A stretch of DNA of 5,571 nt from Cytophagales bacterium. GTDB taxonomy: Bacteria > Bacteroidota > Bacteroidia > Cytophagales > Cyclobacteriaceae. This document shows, one piece after another, positions 1 through 5,571 of the stretch. A program made the translations under genes and the position numbers. The stretch spans positions 1 to 5,571 of the forward strand of contig JAGUUF010000333.1 in the NCBI GenBank assembly GCA_020063545.1, in the 5' to 3' direction. Every line of letters starts with the position of its first letter. Positions within the stretch are counted from its first letter, which is position 1. The notes beneath the pieces are model-generated. The model saw only the letters and a program-made list of their open reading frames with translations, searched no databases and was not told where the DNA came from.

Positions 1-2519
1 TCCTGGTTCAGTTCAATCCGCTGGGTGCTTTGCTCCATAGCTTCCTGCTTAAAGCGGATTTCCTGCTCTATGCTTGTTACGCGGTTTTCCTGCTGGTGGT
101 AGTGGATGTTTTGTTCATTCAGCGCGGCTGATTTCTGGCTCAGGTGTTCGTTTTCATGGGCAAGCAACCCGGTTAGCTGTGCTATCTGGTTTTCCTGCTC
201 GGTTACTTCGAGCTGCAGCAATTGTGCTTTGGGTTTCAATTCATCCAGTTCTTTCAGCAGCGTATCTACTTTTTCCAGGATGTCTTCCCTCCGTAAATCG
301 GCATTGCTCAAGAGTTCCGAGAACTGTTCGCGCTTGGTACGCACCGACACAAATTCTTCATTGATCTGCCGGATGGTGTGCTGCAGTTCGTCAATCTGCT
401 GGCGTATGGTGGTATGCCGCAGTTTTTCCAGGTCGGTCTGCCGCTGCACCAGGTTATCGCGGATTTCGCCAAGTTTGGCCGTGAGTTCTTTGATTTCTTT
501 ATCGAGTTTCTCCAGGTTTTTAGCCCGCCCGATTTTCTTTCCCTCAAACAGGCCTACTGAACCCCCGGAAATACTGAAGCGCTTTTTGGTGAGTTTGCCG
601 CTTTTGGTGATGAACGTGTTGTCATCATCCGAAGGGATTCCCTTGATGTCGCCTTCATACACATACACTTTATCGAGGATAAAGGCCATCAGCTTACGGT
701 ATTTCGGATCGAACTCGATTACCTGAGTGGCCGGGTAGGCGTTGTCGTAAATGCGGGTTGGTGTAGGCTCAAATTTTTCAAAGGCATCGAGAATGAAAAA
801 GTTGGCTTTTCCTTTTGAGGCATCGCTCAGGATGTTGATGGCTTCATACGCCTCGGCTTCGTGTTCAACAATATAATAGTTGAGGTATGCTTCGAGGTAG
901 TTTTCAATAGCTACCCGGTAATCTTCCGGGCAGGTAAGTACATCCGATAAGAGGGGCGCATGCCGGGCGATTTTCTTTTTCAAAAACTTTATCGCTTCAG
1001 GGAAACCCTCCAGGTTTTCGACCAGCGATTTGGTGAGGTTGTATTCATTTTGCCGGGAGTCGAGTTTCCGGCTGGTGGCGGTCATCTCATCGCGAATCAT
1101 TTCAATGGTCTTTTCCATCGACCCGATCCGGTCGAGATTATCAGCCTCCTCCTTCCGTAATTGCTCCAGTTCGTTATTTTTTCGTTCAATTTCTTCCTGG
1201 AGTACAATAAGTTTCTTTTCAAATTCAACCAGGCTGGCGCTCTGCTGGCTGGTATCGGTAGCGGTGCGGTCCAGTTCCTGGCGGAAGGAGGCCACCTGGA
1301 TTTCGCGGATTTCAACCGCCTTGTTGGTTTGAAAACTTTCTTCCTGTTTTTGCCTGAGTGCCTGGCGCTGCAGGTCAACCTGCCCCTGCTGGGTACCGGT
1401 TAATTTGCGCTGCTCTTCGTATTCGGCCCGCAACTGGTTAAGTCGCTGCTCAATTTCAATCAGGGTCTGGCGTGCGCTATCGCGTTCGTTTTCCAGGCTC
1501 TGAATGCTGAAGCGGGCGCGCTCGTTGCTTTTCCTGTCTTGTTCAATCTGGTCGCGCAGGGTGGTGGCCCGATCGTTCAGGTATTTCAGGCGCTCGTTTT
1601 TTATCTGCTTATCGCTTTCGTACTGCCTTATCCGGGCTACAAATTCGTTGATGGCTTTCTGCCTGGCCGATAGTGTCTTCTCCTTTCCAATCAGTTCGGC
1701 TTTAGCAAGTTCAATCGCTGCTTCCATTTCGGCAACGGAAGCGGTAAGGGCAATCTTGCGGTCGTTCTCTTCCTGAATTTTTTGGTTGAGTGCTGAAAAT
1801 TTTTCTTTTTGCTTTGCTACCACCACCCGTGCCAGGGTAATACTTTTTTGCTTGTATTCGTCTTTTATTTTGTAGTAGTTCTCAGTTTGCCTGGCCTGTT
1901 TTTCAAGGCTTTTCATGTTCTTCTCAATCTCGTACAGCAGGTCTTCCACCCGTTCCAGGTCGGCATCGGTATCCTCCAGCTTTTTCAGCGTTTCTTTCTT
2001 TCGTTTTTTGAATTTGGAGATTCCTGCCGCTTCTTCGAAAAGCATCCTGCGGGAATTGTCTTTGTCATTAAGCAGGTCGTCTACCATGCCGAGCTCGATA
2101 ATGGCATACGTATTCGAGGCAACACCCGTATCCAGGAAGAGATTGGTAATGTCTTTAAGCCGGCAGATAACGCCATTCAACAGGTATTCGCTTTCTCCCG
2201 AACGGTAGAGCCTGCGGGTGATGGTAATCTGGGAGTATTCGGTAGGCAGAATGTTTTTGGTATTGTTGATGGTTAGGGAAACCTCGGCCATTTGCTGGGC
2301 CGAACGGCCGCTGGTGCCGTTAAAAATTACGTTTTCCATTTTTTCCGACCGGAGCGCACTGGTTTTTTGTTCGCCCAAAACCCAGCGGATAGCATCCACA
2401 ATGTTAGATTTCCCGCTTCCGTTCGGGCCAACTACCCCGGTAATTCCCTCATCGAAATTGATTACGACCTTATCGGCAAAACTCTTAAAGCCCTTGATCT
2501 CAAGCTTGGCTAACTGCAT
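1..2519 (-). CDS. smc: Chromosome partition protein SMC, N-terminal 839 codons (3' end outside window)
   Basis: SMC is the ATPase of the bacterial condensin complex (with ScpA and ScpB), which acts on the nucleoid to compact and separate sister chromosomes. The reading frame is open from the ATG at 2519 to the window edge. It starts MQLAKLEIKGFKSFADK, the usual SMC start. The Walker A motif GPNGSGKS is at residues 31-38 (2406-2429), with the Q-loop Gln at 51 in VLGEQ. The head continues through FEEAAGISKFKKRK near residues 170-185, where the first coiled-coil arm begins. The arm is rich in E/K/Q and runs to about residue 500. The hinge follows (about 505-655), opening with LVENLEGFPEAIKFLKK and closing with a glycine motif SISGGSVG and KKIGR. 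The return coiled coil then runs off the left edge. The signature motif, Walker B and D-loop of the C-terminal head are therefore not visible. Full-length homologues are about 1,170-1,190 residues, so roughly 70% is here. No frameshift or stop was seen. No strong Shine-Dalgarno sequence precedes the start, as is common in Bacteroidota. Confidence 0.97.
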   Translation of the reverse strand, partial: MQLAKLEIKGFKSFADKVVINFDEGITGVVGPNGSGKSNIVDAIRWVLGEQKTSALRSEKMENVIFNGTSGRSAQQMAEVSLTINNTKNILPTEYSQITITRRLYRSGESEYLLNGVICRLKDITNLFLDTGVASNTYAIIELGMVDDLLNDKDNSRRMLFEEAAGISKFKKRKKETLKKLEDTDADLERVEDLLYEIEKNMKSLEKQARQTENYYKIKDEYKQKSITLARVVVAKQKEKFSALNQKIQEENDRKIALTASVAEMEAAIELAKAELIGKEKTLSARQKAINEFVARIRQYESDKQIKNERLKYLNDRATTLRDQIEQDRKSNERARFSIQSLENERDSARQTLIEIEQRLNQLRAEYEEQRKLTGTQQGQVDLQRQALRQKQEESFQTNKAVEIREIQVASFRQELDRTATDTSQQSASLVEFEKKLIVLQEEIERKNNELEQLRKEEADNLDRIGSMEKTIEMIRDEMTATSRKLDSRQNEYNLTKSLVENLEGFPEAIKFLKKKIARHAPLLSDVLTCPEDYRVAIENYLEAYLNYYIVEHEAEAYEAINILSDASKGKANFFILDAFEKFEPTPTRIYDNAYPATQVIEFDPKYRKLMAFILDKVYVYEGDIKGIPSDDDNTFITKSGKLTKKRFSISGGSVGLFEGKKIGRAKNLEKLDKEIKELTAKLGEIRDNLVQRQTDLEKLRHTTIRQQIDELQHTIRQINEEFVSVRTKREQFSELLSNADLRREDILEKVDTLLKELDELKPKAQLLQLEVTEQENQIAQLTGLLAHENEHLSQKSAALNEQNIHYHQQENRVTSIEQEIRFKQEAMEQSTQRIELNQ

Positions 2520-2581
2520 GTAGTACGTGTGGTTGTTTGACGGTAAAAAATTTTCTTCCTGCCAACAGGTAAGAAACGCGG

Positions 2582-2613
2582 CAAAGATAACCTTATCGTA
2601 TGGCCAATTCAAA
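2582..2613 (-). promoter_or_regulatory. Bacteroidota-type promoter of smc
   Basis: Read on the minus strand, TTTG (2613-2610) is followed after exactly 20 bp by TATCTTTG (2589-2582). This matches the known Bacteroidota primary sigma consensus (-33 TTTG, 19-21 bp, -7 TAnnTTTG) with no mismatch. It points at smc and predicts a transcription start near 2577, giving a leader of roughly 55-60 nt. Both the match and the location in the divergent intergenic region support it; activity is inferred. Confidence 0.8.
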
Positions 2614-2654
2614 TAAAAATAGAAGAGGTAAAAAACGTTGAAATGATTATTTTT

Positions 2655-2659
2655 GAAGG
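2655..2659 (+). promoter_or_regulatory. Possible ribosome binding site GAAGG
   Basis: GAAGG ends 8 nt before the ATG at 2668. This purine-rich stretch favours that ATG over an in-frame TTG at 2653, which would add only five residues and would place this motif inside the coding region. Shine-Dalgarno sequences matter less in Bacteroidota, so this is modest support. A TAnnTTTG-like string (TATTTTTG, 2648-2655) overlaps it, but no TTTG box lies at the proper distance upstream. Confidence 0.4.
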
Positions 2660-2667
2660 TATTTGCT

Positions 2668-3231
2668 ATGGATGACAGTATACTCTATTACATCATAATC
2701 GGAGCCGTTTACCTGCTGTACAACTGGCTTAAGGCGAAAAAGCAACCTGAACAGGGTACAACCGACAACGAACCGCCTGCAGGCAGGTCAACAGCCCGGC
2801 CGCAGGCACAACCCAAACCGCTTACATTTGAAGAGTTGCTGCGCGAAATAACAGAAGCCAAACAACCAGCCCCCCAACCGTCAACTGAATACAAACCTGA
2901 ACCTTCCTATAAAAAGGAATATGTGGATTATGATGACGATATAGAGGACGAAGAAGAATTGGCCGAACAGGAAACCGAAAGGGCATACGATTTCAAAAAA
3001 GAATCAACGTACAAGCAGTTTGAAGAGGCCAAGCAGCAGGCTTTTTACCGAAAGTCGCTTGAGGAAACCACCCGGCTGGAGGATGTTAACATGGACTTTG
3101 GCAGGTTTAAAGAGTTTGACAAGGCCGACCAGCGCAATTTATTGGAAGAATACACGCGCGACTTACGTGACCCGGAAGGCTTTAAAAAGGCCATAATTAT
3201 GATTGAAATCCTCAACAGAAAGCATTTTTGA
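2668..3231 (+). CDS. Small single-pass membrane protein of unknown function with acidic linker
   Basis: This 187-residue protein is not assignable to a named family from sequence alone. It starts with a hydrophobic segment (residues 5-21, ILYYIIIGAVYLLYNWL) followed by KAKK. By the positive-inside rule the N-terminus is probably outside and the rest cytoplasmic. Residues 26-80 form a Pro/Gln-rich, probably disordered linker interrupted by a short helical motif, LTFEELLREITEAK (52-65). Residues 87-102 are strongly acidic (DYDDDIEDEEELAEQE). The C-terminal third is charged and helical and ends GFKKAIIMIEILNRKHF. From memory, this type of C-terminus (AII..EILNR.YF) recurs in small uncharacterised Bacteroidota proteins. 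The ATG at 2668 was chosen because GAAGG sits just upstream and the membrane segment follows directly. It is divergent from smc, so a functional link is possible but unproven. The helical motif and C-terminal tail could be protein-docking sites; that is inference. Confidence 0.85.
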   Translation: MDDSILYYIIIGAVYLLYNWLKAKKQPEQGTTDNEPPAGRSTARPQAQPKPLTFEELLREITEAKQPAPQPSTEYKPEPSYKKEYVDYDDDIEDEEELAEQETERAYDFKKESTYKQFEEAKQQAFYRKSLEETTRLEDVNMDFGRFKEFDKADQRNLLEEYTRDLRDPEGFKKAIIMIEILNRKHF

Positions 3232-3350
3232 TTTAAAAATTTAACTTTTTTAACTAAATCTTACAGGTATACGAGATGCCCCTTTTTAGCCGCCAGGATT
3301 TTTTGAGGGTAGGGCAATAAACATGATCTTTACAGATTGGCTGAGAAAGG

Positions 3351-3391
3351 TTTTTTTACGGTTACTATAATTTTTTGAAGGTTATTTATAA
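3351..3391 (+). repeat. Imperfect tandem repeat in AT-rich spacer
   Basis: Two adjacent copies of about 20-21 bp can be aligned: a T-run, then A-C/G-A-A, then GGTTA, then C/T-TATAA (3351-3370 and 3371-3391). A weaker third copy can be drawn at 3401-3419 (TTTTTGAACTTATTAATGA), and the T6-GA-GGGT string at 3299-3310 resembles the first half. The copies sit directly in front of the 3421 gene and overlap the candidate promoter. They could be regulator sites or simply low-complexity upstream DNA. Confidence 0.35.
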
Positions 3392-3404
3392 TTGCGTAAC
3401 TTTT
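3374..3404 (+). promoter_or_regulatory. Candidate promoter of the SprB-like gene pair
   Basis: TTTG (3374-3377) is followed after 19 bp by TAACTTTT (3397-3404), which differs from the Bacteroidota -7 consensus TAnnTTTG only in the last base. Transcription would start near 3408, leaving a leader of only about a dozen bases before the ATG at 3421. The surroundings are AT-rich, so a chance match is quite possible. Confidence 0.35.
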
Positions 3405-3420
3405 TGAACTTATTAATGAG

Positions 3421-3768
3421 ATGATACTACCTAAGTCACTCTTAATCATAGTCTTGAATTATATAGCCATGCCTGAGGCAAACCAGGTACCGGCACAGTT
3501 GCCACCAGCCCTCTGCAACGAAATACAGGTTTCCTGGAGCAAAACCGACACAAGTAGGGGAGAAAATAATGGCAGCATCAGCTTTGAGTTTTCGGGTGAT
3601 CGCGCAGAATATGCCGTGTACCTGCTCACACCGGCCGGTACAACAAAACTGAAAGCAACAGAGATTTCAATCAGAAACCTGAAGAAGGGAAAGCATTCGG
3701 TTGTGATAACCGGTGAGAAGGAGGGTTCAAATTATTGCCAGAAATTTTTTGAAGTGGTCATTAACTGA
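3421..3768 (+). CDS. Small protein consisting of one divergent SprB-like domain
   Basis: This 115-residue protein starts with a hydrophobic stretch (residues 7-17, LLIIVLNYIAM). It could be a weak signal peptide, though no clean cleavage site is visible. After a short Pro/Gln segment the rest follows the order of a SprB-type repeat: Cys32, then NNGSISFEFSG (49-59), an aromatic strand YAVYLL (64-69), a hydrophobic turn ISIRNLKKGKHSVVITG (82-98) and Cys106 before FFEVVI. This parallels the pattern 'C...NGAIDLTVSG...F.W..P...L..I..GSYSVTVTD...GC...NINV' of the next gene. The two cysteines lie at the same ends of the domain as in the repeats and could pair. It lacks the GPGG loop and the aspartate of VTVTD. 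The gene ends 5 nt before the next start, so the two are almost certainly co-transcribed. An internal ATG at 3469 (residue 17) would remove the hydrophobic N-terminus and is less likely. Its role is unknown; a surface or periplasmic partner of the large repeat protein is an inference. Confidence 0.75.
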   Translation: MILPKSLLIIVLNYIAMPEANQVPAQLPPALCNEIQVSWSKTDTSRGENNGSISFEFSGDRAEYAVYLLTPAGTTKLKATEISIRNLKKGKHSVVITGEKEGSNYCQKFFEVVIN

Positions 3769-3773
3769 ATTGC

Positions 3774-5571
3774 ATGACACGACCTTTACTTTTTAAACTT
3801 TCCCTGTCGCTGCTGTTTGCGTTTGCGACTTCCTTCATTTTCGCACAGCCCGTTTTTACCATTCAGAATAAAAAGGATGCATGCGATGGCCTGAACAACG
3901 GTTCATTTGAAATTCTTGTTTCGTCTGCCAATCCACCACCACTTAGAGCATTTATTTTTGGCCCGCCAGATCAAGGGCCACATAACCTGACCGTTGGGGT
4001 TCCGTTTGCCGTAACCGGTTTGCCGGGATTGCCGGGAGGAAAAACATATATCGTTATTGTTCAGGATGCAGATGGAAGTTCCTTTCAATTCGTTACTATT
4101 TTTTCCATTTCACCCGACTTGTCGGCATCGCTTGCTTCAAGTATTAACAACACAAACTGCAGTGCGCCAAACGGTGCAATTGACATTTCTGTATCCGGTG
4201 GAACCGGAAGCTATTCGTATCAATGGACAGGCCCTTCCGGGTTCGTTGATCCGGGAACGCAGGATTTGAGCGGACTTGTTGGCGGAAGCTATTCGGTAAC
4301 GGTTCTTGATAATGGCACAAACTGTTTTCGGTCGGTCGGGCCTGTGGTTATTACCGATCCTTCTCCAATCGTTCAAAACGTTACAACACCCTCACCGCAG
4401 ATAGTGTGTGTCGGTGATGATGCCACCATTGCCTTAGCGGCCACCCAGGCTGCCCCGGTAACCTACCAGATTCTCGTTAACGGTTCTCCCATCGGTGCGC
4501 CCCAAACCAACCCGGCCGCACCGGGGCCATTTGTGTTAACGGCACCATCGGGTACGTTTTCAGACGGTGATGTGCTAACGGTGCGCGCGGTAGATGGCCT
4601 TTGCTCTCCGGTAAATATGAACGGTTCGGTTACCGTGAATATCCAAACGCTTTCTGTTTCGAGTGTTGTTACACCAAACTCGCGTTGCATTGCACCCTTT
4701 AACGGGGCTGTTAATATTACCGTTACCGGTGCCATCGGTGCACTGAGTTTCAACTGGACAGGCCCCGGGGGACCCTATGCAACAGAAGATTTAACCGCAG
4801 TTGAACATGGTTCCTATACGGTTACGGTAACTGATCTGACTACAGGATGCCAGACCATTGCGGTTGTTAACGTACCCGATGCAAGGCCTACACTTTCTTT
4901 AACGAGCGTAGTTACCCCGAACAGCCGCTGCGTAGCACCCTTTAACGGAGCGATAGACCTGACCGTATCGGGCTCAGCAGGACCGTTTACCTTTGCATGG
5001 ACCGGCCCTGGCGGCCCGTATGCCACGGAAGATTTGTCCAACATCCAGGACGGGTCGTACAGCGTAACCGTAACCGATGTACCGAGCGGGTGTACAGCAG
5101 TCGCCAACATCAACGTAGCCAACACCGCCCCGACCATCACCTTATCGAGTGTCGTTACCCCGAACAGCCGCTGCGTGGCACCTTTTAACGGAGCGATAGA
5201 CCTTACCGTATCGGGCTCAGCGGGACCGTTTACCTTTGCATGGACCGGCCCTGGCGGCCCGTATGCCACGGAAGATTTAGTGAACATCCAGGACGGGTCG
5301 TACAGCGTAACCGTAACCGATGTACCGAGCGGGTGTACAGCAATAGCCAACATCAACGTAGCCAACACCGCCCCGACCATCACCTTATCGAATGTCGTTA
5401 CCCCGAACAGCCGTTGCGTGGCACCCTTTAACGGAGCGATAGACCTGACTGTATCGGGCTCAGCAGGACCGTTCACCTTTGCATGGACCGGCCCGGGCGG
5501 CCCGTATGCCACGGAAGATTTGTCCAACATCCAGGACGGGTCGTACAGCGTAACCGTAACCGATGTACCGA
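3774..5571 (+). CDS. Secreted SprB-repeat surface protein, N-terminal 599 codons (3' end outside window)
   Basis: The frame is open from the ATG at 3774 to the window edge. Residues 1-24 form a clear signal peptide (Arg3, Lys8, a Leu/Phe core, cleavage after SFIFA before QP). Mature modules in order: (a) about 27-113, a degenerate SprB-like module with NNGSFEILVS and GGKTYIVIVQDADG but only one cysteine (Cys37); (b) about 116-197, a canonical SprB repeat with Cys129/Cys184 and GGSYSVTVLD; (c) about 199-291, an Ig/PKD-like module with Cys212/Cys277; (d) from about 293, four 81-residue tandem repeats with cysteine pairs 305/359, 386/440 and 467/521, the fourth pair starting at Cys548 and cut by the edge. 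Each repeat carries NSRC.APFNGA, W/TGPGGPYATEDL and GSY.VTVTD. SprB of Flavobacterium johnsoniae is a mobile gliding adhesin made of such repeats and exported by the type IX system. Other SprB-repeat proteins are general surface adhesins. The sorting domain and any porP/sprF-like neighbour would lie beyond the window, so neither the T9SS route nor a gliding role is shown here, and the name sprB is not used. Confidence 0.9.
   Translation, partial: MTRPLLFKLSLSLLFAFATSFIFAQPVFTIQNKKDACDGLNNGSFEILVSSANPPPLRAFIFGPPDQGPHNLTVGVPFAVTGLPGLPGGKTYIVIVQDADGSSFQFVTIFSISPDLSASLASSINNTNCSAPNGAIDISVSGGTGSYSYQWTGPSGFVDPGTQDLSGLVGGSYSVTVLDNGTNCFRSVGPVVITDPSPIVQNVTTPSPQIVCVGDDATIALAATQAAPVTYQILVNGSPIGAPQTNPAAPGPFVLTAPSGTFSDGDVLTVRAVDGLCSPVNMNGSVTVNIQTLSVSSVVTPNSRCIAPFNGAVNITVTGAIGALSFNWTGPGGPYATEDLTAVEHGSYTVTVTDLTTGCQTIAVVNVPDARPTLSLTSVVTPNSRCVAPFNGAIDLTVSGSAGPFTFAWTGPGGPYATEDLSNIQDGSYSVTVTDVPSGCTAVANINVANTAPTITLSSVVTPNSRCVAPFNGAIDLTVSGSAGPFTFAWTGPGGPYATEDLVNIQDGSYSVTVTDVPSGCTAIANINVANTAPTITLSNVVTPNSRCVAPFNGAIDLTVSGSAGPFTFAWTGPGGPYATEDLSNIQDGSYSVTVTDVP
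4668..5571 (+). repeat. Tandem 243-bp coding repeat array (four units, last one cut by edge)
   Basis: The string GTTAC(A/C)CC begins at 4668, 4911, 5154 and 5397, an exact period of 243 bp (81 codons), so units can be gained or lost without breaking the frame. Unit 1 (4668-4910) is diverged, about 60% identical to unit 2 in protein by hand count. Units 2 (4911-5153) and 3 (5154-5396) differ at 11 of 243 bases. Unit 4 (5397-5571, 175 bp visible) differs from unit 2 at five bases, all silent. Units 2 and 4 share TTGTCC (Leu-Ser) where unit 3 has TTAGTG (Leu-Val). The array probably continues past the window. Confidence 0.95.

Noticed and set aside
106..726. Serine-rich open frame of 206 codons on the plus strand, with similar ones at 1030-1332, 1504-1776, 1809-2276 and 2218-2523
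   Set aside because: All lie opposite the smc coding sequence, whose Walker A, hinge and coiled coil are unmistakable. Their Ser/Phe/Leu-rich composition is what antisense of Glu/Lys/Gln-rich coiled-coil codons produces.
2648..2655. TATTTTTG as a -7 promoter box for the 2668 gene
   Set aside because: It matches TAnnTTTG, but there is no TTTG box 19-21 bp upstream, and transcription would start almost at the ATG and exclude the likely ribosome binding site.
3233..3253. AT-only inverted repeat (TTAAAAA ... TTTTTAA) just after the 3231 stop, as a possible terminator
   Set aside because: The stem is 7 bp of A/T pairs only with no GC core, too weak to call a rho-independent terminator in this AT-rich spacer.
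4997..5431. Two near-identical 63-codon plus-strand frames spaced 243 bp apart (4997-5188 and 5240-5431)
   Set aside because: They are out-of-frame readings of repeat units 2 and 3, with Arg/His/Pro-rich composition and no start context.
4814..5530. Long open frame on the minus strand with its own perfect 81-residue repeats
   Set aside because: It is the antisense shadow of the SprB repeat array. Because 243 is a multiple of three, one open antisense unit stays open in every copy. The plus-strand frame has the signal peptide and recognisable domains.
4668..5571. Regular repeats as a CRISPR array or mobile element
   Set aside because: The units are contiguous 243-bp coding repeats in one open frame, without short repeats separated by unique spacers and without terminal inverted repeats or a transposase.

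Overview
The window looks like chromosomal DNA of a member of the Bacteroidota, probably a gliding-type or Cytophagales-like lineage. Three things support this: an SMC protein with Bacteroidota-style sequence, a textbook Bacteroidota promoter (TTTG, 20 bp, TATCTTTG) in front of it, and a secreted protein built from SprB-type repeats with a Gly/Asp/Tyr-rich 'GSYSVTVTD...GC' signature. The lineage is inferred from these features only; no search was run.

Layout: (1) Positions 1-2519, minus strand: the N-terminal 839 codons of smc, the chromosome condensation ATPase, running off the left edge in the second half of its coiled coil. (2) Positions 2520-2667: a divergent intergenic region carrying the smc promoter. 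(3) Positions 2668-3231, plus strand: a 187-residue single-pass membrane protein of unknown function with an acidic, proline-rich linker and a conserved-looking C-terminus. (4) Positions 3232-3420: AT-rich spacer with recurring T-run/GAA motifs and a possible promoter. (5) Positions 3421-3768: a 115-residue protein that reads as one divergent, free-standing SprB-like domain. (6) Positions 3774-5571: the start of a large secreted SprB-repeat protein, 5 nt after the previous stop, running off the right edge. It has a signal peptide, a degenerate SprB-like module, a canonical SprB repeat, an Ig/PKD-like module, then four tandem 81-residue repeats. Repeats 2-4 are nearly identical at DNA level.

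How they relate: smc and the small membrane protein are ordinary chromosomal genes transcribed divergently. The two SprB-like genes form a probable two-gene operon for cell-surface proteins. In related organisms such repeat proteins are usually exported by the type IX secretion system and serve as adhesins, sometimes for gliding. The C-terminal sorting domain that would prove this lies outside the window. I see no RNA genes, insertion sequences, CRISPR arrays or clear mobile-element ends. The most unusual content is the homogenised repeat array and its small operon partner; neither is a clearly new system on this evidence alone.
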